A stretch of DNA of 64,000 bases from Natrinema sp. SYSU A 869. Lineage in GTDB: Archaea > Halobacteriota > Halobacteria > Halobacteriales > Natrialbaceae. Of this stretch, positions 17,311 to 26,158 are shown one piece after another (position 1 is the first letter of the stretch; each line of letters begins with the position of its first letter). The stretch spans positions 1 to 64,000 of the forward strand of contig NZ_CP082249.1 of NCBI RefSeq assembly GCF_019879105.1, written 5' to 3'. The notes beneath the pieces are model-generated. The model was not told where the DNA came from. It made no database searches and saw only the letters and a program-made list of their open reading frames with translations. Made by a program: the position numbers and the translations under genes.

Positions 17311-18213
17311 TCACCCCTCCATGCCGCCGAAGGAGAGGCCGCTCTCGACGTAACTCTGTGCGAAGAAGTAGATGATCGCGACCGGCATCGCGAACAGGAT
17401 CGCGAACGCCGAGAACTCGGTCCATGGCGTCTCGTACCGTCCGGCCGTCGCGAGCGAGTAGAGTTCGACTGAGAGTGTGTAATTGTCCGGACTGAGTAGC
17501 GTCCGCGCGACGATGAACTCGTTCCACCCCGCTAGGAAGGTGAAGACTAGGACGACGGCGATGCCGGGTTTCGACAGCGGGAGAATCACCTCGCGGATGA
17601 CATCCCACCGACCCGCCCCGTCGACGATCGCCGCCTCCTCGTAGGAGACGGGGATGTTGTCCATGAAGGTCTTGAGCAACCACGTGTTGAACGGGATTGC
17701 CCCCGCGGCGTAGAACAGTCCGAGCACCAGGAGGCTGTCGCTCAACCCGAGGTTGACGAACAGGGCGTACAGCGCGACGAGCGTCGCGACCGAGAGGCCA
17801 GCACCGACCTGCGTGAACAGGACGTAGCCGTAGAGAACCTTCTCTCGGCCGACGAAATTTCGCCGCGAGAGCGCGTACGCGCCCGGAATGACAACCGACA
17901 TCGAGACGCTGACTGTCACGAAGACGACGACTAAGCTGTTGACCAGCGCGTCGCGGAAGTCCGATTCGAAGAGCACCCAGTGGTAGGCCTCGAGGTTGTA
18001 GGTGGCCGGATCGGCGAAGATACCTTCGGAGCTCATCAGTCCGGTCCCCTGCGAGAGCGAGGCCGTGAAGATCCAGTAGACAGGGAACATGAGGACTACC
18101 AGAATCCCGACCGCGCCGCCGGTCGCGGCGACCGTCTTGGCGATGTCCAGCGGATTCCGCCTGCTACTCCCGGCCTGCTCGTCGGATCGCGTCTCTGATT
18201 TAGATGCTGTCAT
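17311..18213 (-). CDS. Maltose-type ABC transporter permease, MalG-like
   Basis: 300 residues from the ATG at 18213, whose A is also the last base of the upstream permease stop (TAATG), so translation is coupled. About six membrane helices (GILVVLMFPVYWIFTASLSQ first). The cytoplasmic EAA loop is EEAAIVDGAGRWDVIREVIL, which docks on the ATPase at 20.8 kb. A longer frame to 18261 adds an Arg-rich stretch overlapping the partner gene and is unlikely. It forms the membrane channel with the MalF-like protein. Confidence 0.9.
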   Translation of the reverse strand: MTASKSETRSDEQAGSSRRNPLDIAKTVAATGGAVGILVVLMFPVYWIFTASLSQGTGLMSSEGIFADPATYNLEAYHWVLFESDFRDALVNSLVVVFVTVSVSMSVVIPGAYALSRRNFVGREKVLYGYVLFTQVGAGLSVATLVALYALFVNLGLSDSLLVLGLFYAAGAIPFNTWLLKTFMDNIPVSYEEAAIVDGAGRWDVIREVILPLSKPGIAVVLVFTFLAGWNEFIVARTLLSPDNYTLSVELYSLATAGRYETPWTEFSAFAILFAMPVAIIYFFAQSYVESGLSFGGMEG

Positions 18214-19226
18214 TACGAGTTCACCCCTTCGGCGAGGTCGCCTTTCTTTACTGCGAGCCACATGAACGCGCCGATGAATGCGATCGCCGTGACCATGATC
18301 GCTGATCCGAACGCGTACTCATTGAGTTCGGTCGCCTCCCGGAAGCCGTAGACGATGATAAGTTCGTTTTGGCGAGACGGACCGCCCTGATTGAAGATCC
18401 ATGGGACGAGGAACTGCTGAAACGACGTCGCCGCGGTCAGGATCGATCCGAACATGACCGGGCGTTTGATCGACGGGAGTGTGATGTGACGGAACCGGTT
18501 CAGGAAGCCCGCACCGTCGACTTTCGCTGCGTCGTGGAGTTCCGCTGAGACGTCCTGCAGCGCACTCACGATGATGATCACCATGAACGGATACGCCAGC
18601 CAGACCTCCGCCGTGATATAGGCGAAGAACGAACTCCACCGACCGCTGAGCCACCCGATCGGTAGCTCCAGCAGCAGTAGCTCCGGCGCGGTGACATCGA
18701 ACAGACCCGTGAGCGAGAGCACGGCATCGTTGTACTTGTAGAGCATCTCGTTCAGCGGCCCGAACCGAGCGCCGCTAAATATGCCTCGCCAGACCGTGAT
18801 CGTGAATATCGTCGGGAACCCCATCGGGATGATGACCGCGGCTCGGAGGTACCGCTTTCCGAGCACACGGCTGTGAGTGAGGACCATCGCGAGCCCGAGC
18901 GAGAGCACGATCTTGACCACGAGGCTCACCACGACGAACAGCCAGGTGATCCCGAGCGAGGTCCAGAACTGCGAATCCGAAAAGAGCTCGACGTAATTGT
19001 CGAGCCCGATCACGCTTGAGCCGCCCCCGATGACCGTTCCGGCGTGGGTCGCGTCGGTCATCGACAAGTAGACCAGGAACGTGATCGGGAACAGCATGAA
19101 GGAGCCGAACAGGACGACGCCGGGTAAGACGAGCAGGATCCCGAACAGGTCGTACTCCCGGAGACTGACCGGAAGTCGCCGTCGACCGCGCTCGGATACG
19201 CGTCTGAGAAATGACGATGTAGACAT
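18213..19226 (-). CDS. Maltose-type ABC transporter permease, MalF-like
   Basis: 337 residues. It has six to eight membrane helices (FGILLVLPGVVLFGSFMLFP first) and an EAA loop ELHDAAKVDGAGFLNRFRHI. A periplasm-facing segment of about 50 residues after the second helix is short compared with E. coli MalF, as usual in archaea. It follows the binding-protein gene by 26 bases and overlaps the next permease by one base, so binding protein, MalF and MalG form one operon. Confidence 0.9.
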   Translation of the reverse strand: MSTSSFLRRVSERGRRRLPVSLREYDLFGILLVLPGVVLFGSFMLFPITFLVYLSMTDATHAGTVIGGGSSVIGLDNYVELFSDSQFWTSLGITWLFVVVSLVVKIVLSLGLAMVLTHSRVLGKRYLRAAVIIPMGFPTIFTITVWRGIFSGARFGPLNEMLYKYNDAVLSLTGLFDVTAPELLLLELPIGWLSGRWSSFFAYITAEVWLAYPFMVIIIVSALQDVSAELHDAAKVDGAGFLNRFRHITLPSIKRPVMFGSILTAATSFQQFLVPWIFNQGGPSRQNELIIVYGFREATELNEYAFGSAIMVTAIAFIGAFMWLAVKKGDLAEGVNS

Positions 19227-19252
19227 GGGATTGAGGTGTCAAACGCAGTCAG

Positions 19253-20467
19253 TTAGTCCCAGCGGCCCCGAATTTCCTCGGCGGCAGTTGCCATCGATTC
19301 GTCGGCACTCGCCTGTCCGTTGAAGACCCGCTGGAGACCGTCCTTGAGCGGCGTCCACACGTCGCCAATTCGTGGGTCAGTCGGCAGTGGAACGCCCATC
19401 TCGACGGTCTGGGCGAACGCTTCGACATCGTCGCCGAGTTCGTCGGACTGCGTGTACTCCTGGTGAACCGGAATCAACCCGTGGTCCTGTGCGTTGCTCA
19501 GGATCACGTCCTCGGTGGTCGTGTACCACTCGGCCCACTCGAGAGTCGTCTCGAGCGCGGTGTCGTCTGCGCTCTCGAGTTGCGTCGTAAAGTACCACGT
19601 CTGGACGCCCGTGTACGGCGACGGCTCACCGCCGTCGATGTCGGGGAGGGGTGCGACGGTCGCGTCGACATCGGCCTCGCGGAAGCTGCTGACCTGCCAC
19701 GGTCCGTTGATCGCGTACGGCGCGTTCCCCTCGGAAAACGTTGGGATCTGTGATTCGGGGGTGGGATCCTCCGCGACGTACGGCCAAATAGAGTCCTCGA
19801 GAAGTTCGATGCCCTCGATGAACACGTCGTCCTCGATACCGAGTTCGCCGCTCTCCTCGTCGAAGACGGTACCGCCGAACGCGTTGAGGAACGCGCTGAC
19901 GAAGTAGGTCTCGATCGCGGGAACCGAGAGCCCGTACTGGTTGTTGTCCGGATCGTGGTGGTCCTCCATTACGTCGACCATCTCCGAGAGCGTCTCCGGC
20001 GGTCCGTCGACCAGATCCGGATTGTACATGAGCGAGACGGTCTCGGCCGCATAGGGGAGGCCGTGTACCGCACCGTCCCACTGGACTGCCTGTGCGGCCG
20101 CTTCCGTGAACGTACTCTCGAGGTCAATGTCGATGTCGTCGGCAGCGTCATAGACGAAGTCCTGATCGTGATACTGACCGATCCAGTCGTGGGCCCATGC
20201 GAACGTATGTGGCCCATTACTCGCCGGTAATGCCGTTTCGAGTTGCGAGTCCATCTCCGAGATATTCTCGACGTTCATCGCGTCGTCCCGTCCCTCGTTG
20301 AACGTTCCGAGGTGTCCCTCGAGAGACTGCTGCTCGCCTTCTTCGAACTGCGTCCACAGCGTCGTCCCCTGGTCGCCGCCGCCGAGCAGTCCCCCGAGAC
20401 ACCCCGCAACTGTCAGTGTCGTAATCCCGCCGATGCCCACGAGTGCGTTCCTGCGATACAGTGTCAT
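19253..20467 (-). CDS. Maltodextrin-type extracellular solute-binding lipoprotein, MalE-like
   Basis: 404 residues. MTLYRRNALVGIGGITTLTV runs into AGCLGG: a twin-arginine signal with a lipobox Cys near residue 23, so the protein is exported folded and lipid-anchored. The body has the family-1 binding-protein pattern (TLWTQFEEGEQQSLEGHLGT near the start, YAINGPWQVSSF in the middle, ADESMATAAEEIRGRWD at the end). It should capture maltodextrins released by the secreted amylase. First gene of the minus-strand transporter operon; its promoter faces that of the ATPase gene. Confidence 0.88.
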   Translation of the reverse strand: MTLYRRNALVGIGGITTLTVAGCLGGLLGGGDQGTTLWTQFEEGEQQSLEGHLGTFNEGRDDAMNVENISEMDSQLETALPASNGPHTFAWAHDWIGQYHDQDFVYDAADDIDIDLESTFTEAAAQAVQWDGAVHGLPYAAETVSLMYNPDLVDGPPETLSEMVDVMEDHHDPDNNQYGLSVPAIETYFVSAFLNAFGGTVFDEESGELGIEDDVFIEGIELLEDSIWPYVAEDPTPESQIPTFSEGNAPYAINGPWQVSSFREADVDATVAPLPDIDGGEPSPYTGVQTWYFTTQLESADDTALETTLEWAEWYTTTEDVILSNAQDHGLIPVHQEYTQSDELGDDVEAFAQTVEMGVPLPTDPRIGDVWTPLKDGLQRVFNGQASADESMATAAEEIRGRWD

Positions 20468-20765
20468 GGCAAACAGTGATGAATAATATCTTCACATATT
20501 TAGTTGTTAGGATGCCACCTTGACGAAGCAAACGAAATAATTGTAACGGGCATCAGGCCCCTTCATATCGGGAATTTCGGGAGTTCGAACCGGATCCATA
20601 CCTCTCGAGACGGTCCCAGATTTCGCTATCGGGCGTCGCATTCCCTCGGCTGAGAACCTGTTCGTCTCGCGAACGGCAATTTCCAATATGTTTGGTGTAA
20701 TATTACTTCTTAGATTCCAAATTTTGGGAAAAGGTTTTACGCACCCTCGCCGAACGAACAGTGAA
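20468..20765. promoter_or_regulatory. Divergent control region of the maltodextrin transporter
   Basis: 298 bases between the divergent binding-protein and ATPase starts. It has AT-rich stretches near each start (TAATATCTTCACATATTTAG near 20490; AATATTACTTCTTAGATTCC near 20700). I looked for the TACT-spacer-GAGTA site known for Halobacterium TrmB and did not find a convincing one. Regulation by the nearby TrmB protein is inferred from context. Confidence 0.45.
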
Positions 20766-21902
20766 ATGGCACGAGTAACGGTCGAATCGCTACGGAAGGA
20801 ATACGACGCCGGGTCGGTCGTCGCCGTCAACGACCTCGACCTCGAGATCGAGGACGGCGAGTTCGTGACCGTGGTCGGCCCGTCGGGCTGTGGAAAGACG
20901 ACGACGCTGCGGATGTTAGCCGGACTCGAGCAGTCCACGTCCGGGCGAATTCGGATCGGCGACGAGGACGTCACGGACGTCCACGCAAAGAACCGGGATG
21001 TCGCGATGGTGTTCCAGAACTACGCGTTGTATCCCCACAAGACCGTCTTCGAGAACATGGCGTTCGGGCTCCGGATGAGCACCGATCTGAGCGAGTCAGA
21101 GCGCGAGCGGCGCGTCATCGACACGGCCGAGATGATGGACATCGAGGACCTCCTCGAGGACAAACCGGACGAGCTCTCTGGCGGTCAGAAACAGCGCGTC
21201 GCGCTTGGCCGTGCGATCGTCAGGGAGCCGGATCTATTCCTGTTCGACGAGCCGCTCAGCAACCTCGACGCCAAGCTCCGAACGAGCATGCGCGCGGAGA
21301 TCCAGCGGCTCCAGAACGAACTCGGAATCACTGCTGTCTACGTCACGCACGATCAACACGAGGCGATGACGATGGGCGACCGGATCGTCATCCTCGACGG
21401 CGGCGAACTCCAGCAACAGGGGAAACCGACCGAGGTCTACGAGAACCCCGTCAACGAGTTCGTCGGCGGCTTCGTCGGCTCGCCGTCGATGAACTTCGTT
21501 GATGTCGCCGTCGAGTCCGACGGCAATCGACTCCACCTAACTGGCCCCGACGGCGGGTTCGAATTCGACCTCTCGGCAGCGTACGTCGACCGCCACGGGG
21601 ACGATCTCGATGCGAGTCAGTACACGCTCGGTATCCGACCGGAAAACGTCTCCGTCACCGACGAAGGCGCGGCTAACTCGATCACGGCGGCCATCGGTGT
21701 CGTCGAACCTGTCGGCTCCGACAACTTCCTCCATCTCGATCTGCCCACCGAGTTCATTGCCCGCGTCGACTCGGACGTGCACCTCAAGCCGGGCGATCGG
21801 GTGACGCTCACGTTCGACGAATCGGATGTCCACCTGTTCGATCCCGAAACCGGTCGGAACGTCCTCACTCGCGAACGCGACGTTCCAATCGTCACGTCCT
21901 GA
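20766..21902 (+). CDS. Maltose-type ABC transporter ATPase, MalK/MsmX-like
   Basis: 378 residues. All ABC motifs are visible: Walker A VGPSGCGKTTTLRML (about 38-52), Q-loop FQNYALYPHKTVFENM, signature LSGGQKQRVALGRAIVREPD, Walker B LFLFDEPLSNLD and the switch His in VTHDQHEAMTM. The C-terminal third (from about 240) is the TOBE/OB domain with TLGIRPENVSV and IARVDSDVHLKPGDRV. It energises the permease pair. The ATG at 20766 gives the canonical opening MARVTVESL; the frame is open upstream but not family-like. Divergent from its operon partners, so both units are probably switched together. Confidence 0.92.
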   Translation: MARVTVESLRKEYDAGSVVAVNDLDLEIEDGEFVTVVGPSGCGKTTTLRMLAGLEQSTSGRIRIGDEDVTDVHAKNRDVAMVFQNYALYPHKTVFENMAFGLRMSTDLSESERERRVIDTAEMMDIEDLLEDKPDELSGGQKQRVALGRAIVREPDLFLFDEPLSNLDAKLRTSMRAEIQRLQNELGITAVYVTHDQHEAMTMGDRIVILDGGELQQQGKPTEVYENPVNEFVGGFVGSPSMNFVDVAVESDGNRLHLTGPDGGFEFDLSAAYVDRHGDDLDASQYTLGIRPENVSVTDEGAANSITAAIGVVEPVGSDNFLHLDLPTEFIARVDSDVHLKPGDRVTLTFDESDVHLFDPETGRNVLTRERDVPIVTS

Positions 21903-21995
21903 CGCAGACAGCGCTAACCTCTCAGCCTCGTTTTTCGGTTGCCTCTGCCTCACTCTGGAGAGATAGCCGCCGCGCCAAAAAACGGAATCGCCGAC

Positions 21996-24035
21996 TTAGT
22001 CCTGCAGTGGTGCGCGGTCCTCGTCGTCCGCGAGCGCGGGCGAAGCGGATTCCTCGAGCGAACTCGCCGTCGCGAGCCGGATGGCATGGGGCCAACCGAG
22101 CGGCGTCGCGCTGTCCGGCGTGCCGTCGTCGAACACTTGTTCGGGGAGGTAGCCGCCGGGCCGGCGGAGCACTCCGCTGGGCCCGACGAGCGCTAAAAGG
22201 GTACGACCACGTTCGTCGAACATGTCGGCCTCCTCACGGCCGTTCGCCGTCAGGAGGTCGCCGAGTTCGACGGCAGCGTGTGCCCCCCATGCAGTCGTCA
22301 CTGTCCAGATCTTCGGGGCATCCTGTTCGCGGACTCGCCAGGGATCCCCCTCGAAGCGGGCGAGCCCCTCGACCGGTCCATCTGGATTTCGATAGAGGCC
22401 ATCGAGCGTCGTCCCGACGTGGGAGACGAGCCGATCGAGTCGGTCGTCGTCGACGCCCTCGAGCGCATCGTACGCCCGGTGGGCCCCGACCAGCGCGAGC
22501 GTGCTCCCGTCGAGTCGATCGTCGACGTCACCGTTGTCACTGCGCATCGCGTAGATCCCGCGCTCGGGCACCCAGAGCTCGTCGAGGGCTTCGTAAACGG
22601 TTGCCGCCCGTTCTCGGGCGCGAGCCGCGAGCGACTCGTCGACCGGGGCCCGAGCGATCGCCGCGTAGGCTTCGAGGAACGTCGCCGCGGTGTGCGCGAA
22701 CCGCCCGGTCATGTTCTCCCAGGCGTTCTGGACGCGCCCGGGGAGGCCGTCCGCTGCGAGGGTGTCGTCTAACCCGTCGATGGCGGCCGCGAGCGCCTCC
22801 TGTACCCCTTCCGCGTCGGCATCGACGTGACGAAGGTACGTCGCGAGAAACGCCGCGACGCTCGCCGTCTGGTCGGCCTGGTATTCCTCGGAGTCCCCGT
22901 CTTCGACGCGGCCGTGCGCCCAGCCCGGAGCGAGCGCGCCGTTGTGCGGCCACACCCGATGGGGCCAGGTGCCGTCGGAACGTTGCGTCTCGACGTAGAA
23001 GCGGACACTCTTCGCGTGCCACTCCTCGAGTCCAAGCGCCAGCCGCCGATCGGCCTCGAGCAGGAACCCAGCGATTTCGGCGTCGTCACGGAACCAGGTG
23101 TAGCCGTAGCCGCCGGAGTACCGATAGAACGGATCGAACTCGGGTCCGGCCATCCGTGCACCGGTCGGCGCACGCAACAGCGCGAGTGTACGGAGGTCTG
23201 CGAGGCTGCCCTCGACGTCGCTATCAGGATCGGGAAGCCGATCACGAGCTTGTTCGCGGCCCGCCTCGAGCACCGCCTCACCGTCGGCGTGGTTGGCCAC
23301 GGCGGTCCGAACGCACTCAAGCCCGTCGGTGCGGTCGCCGTCGGAGAGGAGCGTCGCGACGGTCGTGCTCGGTGACGACCCGGTGAGTTCGATTTCGCTC
23401 ATCGCGACCGGGCTAAGGCGTGCCTCCTCGTAGCGGTCGTCGGTCGGTGATCGCGGAAAGTCGACGGGCTCGGCCGCGAGCAGTTCCGTGAACCGCTCGG
23501 GGACCTGCCCCGTCACGGACAGCTCCGTCGAGGCCGCGAGGAAGTCGTGTTCGGTGTCATGGTGTACCTCGACGGCGTTCCCGTGCCAGAGCTGTCCGAC
23601 TCGTCCCGCTCGCCCGTCCGGTGCGAATCCGACGCACGCGTGGAGGGAGATATCGTCGTCGGCTCCACCTCCGTCCTCGATCCTAACGTGAGTCAGGTGG
23701 AGCCGTCCGATCGTGAGGTCGTACTGCACGCAAATCGAGTCACCGACCGCGTGCGTCGTCTCGACGACCGCGGTATCGTCGACGTAGCGCTGGTCGCCGT
23801 CAGCGTCAAACCAGTGGACATCACCGTCTTTCTCGAGTCCGAGCCGGGAGCGTTCAATGCCGGCCAGCCCAGAGAGCGGGTAGGAGTAGTCCCTGATTGA
23901 TCCGCCGGGGGCGACGTGAACGAGCCGTTCGCCGAGACCGGAGAAAAGCCCCGTCGTCGACCTACGCTCGCCGGGAAACCGCTGTGGATCCCCCTGTGAC
24001 CGCTTGAAATCGTTGAGGGCACCGTGTAGTTCCAT
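21996..24035 (-). CDS. GH15 glucoamylase / glucodextranase-like enzyme
   Basis: 679 residues, no signal peptide. The N-terminal about 250 residues are a beta-sandwich super-domain (VHVAPGGSIRDYSYPLSG, LFSGLGERL). The (alpha/alpha)6 barrel follows, with the GH15 signature YSGGYGYTWFRDDAEIAGFL, then GTWPHRVWPHNGALAPGW and DAPKIWTVTTAWGAHAAVEL. It releases glucose from the ends of maltodextrins in the cytosol. The ATG at 24035 lies about 30 bases after a TTTATTG box, suggesting a leaderless mRNA; the longer frame to 24062 is less likely. It sits between the transporter ATPase and the TrmB gene. Confidence 0.88.
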   Translation of the reverse strand: MELHGALNDFKRSQGDPQRFPGERRSTTGLFSGLGERLVHVAPGGSIRDYSYPLSGLAGIERSRLGLEKDGDVHWFDADGDQRYVDDTAVVETTHAVGDSICVQYDLTIGRLHLTHVRIEDGGGADDDISLHACVGFAPDGRAGRVGQLWHGNAVEVHHDTEHDFLAASTELSVTGQVPERFTELLAAEPVDFPRSPTDDRYEEARLSPVAMSEIELTGSSPSTTVATLLSDGDRTDGLECVRTAVANHADGEAVLEAGREQARDRLPDPDSDVEGSLADLRTLALLRAPTGARMAGPEFDPFYRYSGGYGYTWFRDDAEIAGFLLEADRRLALGLEEWHAKSVRFYVETQRSDGTWPHRVWPHNGALAPGWAHGRVEDGDSEEYQADQTASVAAFLATYLRHVDADAEGVQEALAAAIDGLDDTLAADGLPGRVQNAWENMTGRFAHTAATFLEAYAAIARAPVDESLAARARERAATVYEALDELWVPERGIYAMRSDNGDVDDRLDGSTLALVGAHRAYDALEGVDDDRLDRLVSHVGTTLDGLYRNPDGPVEGLARFEGDPWRVREQDAPKIWTVTTAWGAHAAVELGDLLTANGREEADMFDERGRTLLALVGPSGVLRRPGGYLPEQVFDDGTPDSATPLGWPHAIRLATASSLEESASPALADDEDRAPLQD

Positions 24036-24225
24036 CGTTTTCACAGTCCGCTCCCGGGGCAATAAACTTTTTTGAAATATGTCTTCCTACTTTTCTGTGC
24101 CGCGATGGTGGGGCATCGTGGTCGAACGACGCGGTTCGGCCATATCGATCGGCGAGCGGCTCGATCGGGCGGCCGGACCGATCATATTTACACTGACCGC
24201 TCAATCGATAGGATACTAGTTACAC

Positions 24226-25284
24226 ATGGACGACGACGAGCTCGCCGAGTTGCTCGAGCGATTCGGCCTCTCGGAGAAGGAGACCGACACCTACCTCGCG
24301 ATTCTCGAACACGGGGAGTCGAAAGCGAGCACCATCGCCGACGCGGCTGACGTGTCCAAGCGCTACGTCTACAGCATCAGCGAGGCACTCGAGGACCGCG
24401 GGTTCGTTGAGGTCGACGACCACTCGGTTTCGACGGTGATCCGGCCCGTCCAGCCCGAAACAGTTATCGAACAGCTCACGGACAGCGTCACGGAAATCGA
24501 ACCGGAGCTCCAATCGCGGTACACGACGACGGAGCGTTCCGGCGAGCAGTTCGAGGTAATCAAGTCTCGGCAGACGGTGCTCAAACGAATCGAGAGCCTG
24601 CTGGCCAACGCGGAGACGGAAGTGACGCTCTCCCTGCCCGCCGAGGTCCTCCCGCGAATCCGGTCGACGCTCGAGGCGACGGTCGACCGCGGCGTGCTCG
24701 TCCTCCTCTTGCTCGGCGCGACCGAGGGCGATCAAGACATCGCGTCGCTGGCCGGTACGGCCAGTACGGTCCGCACCTGGGATGCGCTCGTGCCAACGAT
24801 GTTGACGGTTGACGGCCGGCACGGGCTGCTCGCACCGAGCCAGATACTGACGACGTCGACGAGCGACACCCGCGCGATTTCGATCTCACAGGAACAACTC
24901 GCTCCCGTCCTCGCCGGTTCATTCCTGGCGAACTACTGGCCGACCGCGGAAGAGCGCTACGTCACCACTCCGAACGAACTCCCCTGTACCTACGAGGGGT
25001 TTCGGAGCGCCGTCTTCCAGATCGCGCTCCACCGCGCGACAGACACGCGGATCGAGGCCTCGGTCACCGGCTCGCCGGTCGGCGATCAGGACCTCCCATC
25101 GTCGCTCTCCGGCGAGGTCGTCGACGTCCGACAGAGCCTCGTCAGGCCAGTCTCCTCGACGCTGCCGATCGAGAACGCGTTCGAACTCGAGGTCGACGGC
25201 GACCAGTACACTATCGGCGGCACCGGCGCGTTCCTCGAGGACTACGAGGCGGAGTCGGTCACCATTCGCCCGCTCGAGGAGTGA
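24226..25284 (+). CDS. TrmB-family sugar-responsive transcriptional regulator
   Basis: 352 residues. The N-terminal winged helix (LAELLERFGLSEKETDTYLA, then ADAADVSKRYVYSISEALED) is the TrmB DNA-binding domain. A short coiled coil follows (about 85-110), then the phospholipase-D-like fold and a C-terminal sugar-binding domain (from about 250), the TrmB arrangement. Such regulators control maltose transport and glycolysis/gluconeogenesis genes in archaea. Placed divergently from the glucoamylase and 2.3 kb from the transporter ATPase, it is the obvious candidate regulator of the cluster. Confidence 0.88.
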   Translation: MDDDELAELLERFGLSEKETDTYLAILEHGESKASTIADAADVSKRYVYSISEALEDRGFVEVDDHSVSTVIRPVQPETVIEQLTDSVTEIEPELQSRYTTTERSGEQFEVIKSRQTVLKRIESLLANAETEVTLSLPAEVLPRIRSTLEATVDRGVLVLLLLGATEGDQDIASLAGTASTVRTWDALVPTMLTVDGRHGLLAPSQILTTSTSDTRAISISQEQLAPVLAGSFLANYWPTAEERYVTTPNELPCTYEGFRSAVFQIALHRATDTRIEASVTGSPVGDQDLPSSLSGEVVDVRQSLVRPVSSTLPIENAFELEVDGDQYTIGGTGAFLEDYEAESVTIRPLEE

Positions 25285-25424
25285 GCACCATCGGCGCGCT
25301 TATTTCGACTATGAGTAAATTTCTTGGCGTCGGGGCGCACACGTCTCGCCACGATGGAACGATTCACTAGTACGCGGCTCGCGAGCGAGCACCGAATGGC
25401 GGCCACTATGCGAGGGCTGGACGG

Positions 25425-26078
25425 ATGACCGAGAAAGGCGCAGTCAGGGACCGAATCGTCGACAGCGGTGTCATCGCAGTCCTCCGCGGCATCGATGAGA
25501 ACCAAATCGTCCCAGTCGCCCGTGCGATTCACGACGCCGGGGTCGATGCGCTCGAGATCACGGCGGACGGGACGCGCGCGGCCGAGCAGATCGCGGCCGT
25601 CGATCGGGAGCTCGCGGACACCGACGCGGTCGTAGGCGCAGGGACCGTCCTCGACGCGCCGACCGCACAGTCCGTAATCGACGCGGGCGCGTCGTTCGTC
25701 GTCTCGCCACAGACCTCGCCGGACGTGGTTCGGACATGCAACCGACACGGCATCCTCGTCGCACCCGGCGTCATGACGCCGACGGAGGCCGTGACGGCGA
25801 TGGAAGCCGGCGCGGACCTCCTCAAAATGTTCCCCGCGTCGACGGTCGGCCCGGGCCACATCGGCGCGCTCGCGGGGCCGCTAGGTGATGTCGATATCGT
25901 TCCGACGGGTGGTGTCTCGCAGGACAACGCCGTCGACTTCTTCGACGCCGGTGCAGTGGCCGTCGGTGCCGGCGGTGCCATCGTCGACGATGCGGCCGTT
26001 GCCGACGGCGACATGGATCGCGTTCGAGAGACGGCCGCATCGTTCGTCGACGCAGTCGAGGCGGCGCGAAGCGAGTAA
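25425..26078 (+). CDS. KDPG/KHG-type aldolase
   Basis: 217 residues, the bacterial-type class I aldolase that cleaves 2-keto-3-deoxy-6-phosphogluconate to pyruvate and glyceraldehyde 3-phosphate. Motifs: GVIAVLRG at the start, LEITADG (usually LEVTxRT), VGAGTVLD, the Schiff-base Lys in DLLKMFPAS (about 130), and VPTGGVS. The frequent PGxxTPTE motif is present as APGVMTPTEA. With the sugar-acid dehydratase at 13.1 kb it gives two steps of the semi-phosphorylated Entner-Doudoroff pathway; glucose dehydrogenase and KDG kinase are not in the window. Acting on KDPGal is also possible. Confidence 0.87.
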   Translation: MTEKGAVRDRIVDSGVIAVLRGIDENQIVPVARAIHDAGVDALEITADGTRAAEQIAAVDRELADTDAVVGAGTVLDAPTAQSVIDAGASFVVSPQTSPDVVRTCNRHGILVAPGVMTPTEAVTAMEAGADLLKMFPASTVGPGHIGALAGPLGDVDIVPTGGVSQDNAVDFFDAGAVAVGAGGAIVDDAAVADGDMDRVRETAASFVDAVEAARSE

Positions 26079-26158
26079 TCGAACGCCGGCGCACGCAGAC
26101 CCGTCACGTCCCGCGAGTGGCCGCAGCACAACCGGCTGCTGGTGCTGGGAGCCGTTTT

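Noticed and set aside
20507-20974. 155-codon minus frame across the transporter control region
   Set aside because: Overlaps the Walker A region of the ATPase antisense; Ser/Arg-rich.
22007-23386. 459-codon plus-strand frame opposite the glucoamylase
   Set aside because: Arg-rich shadow of a GH15 gene.
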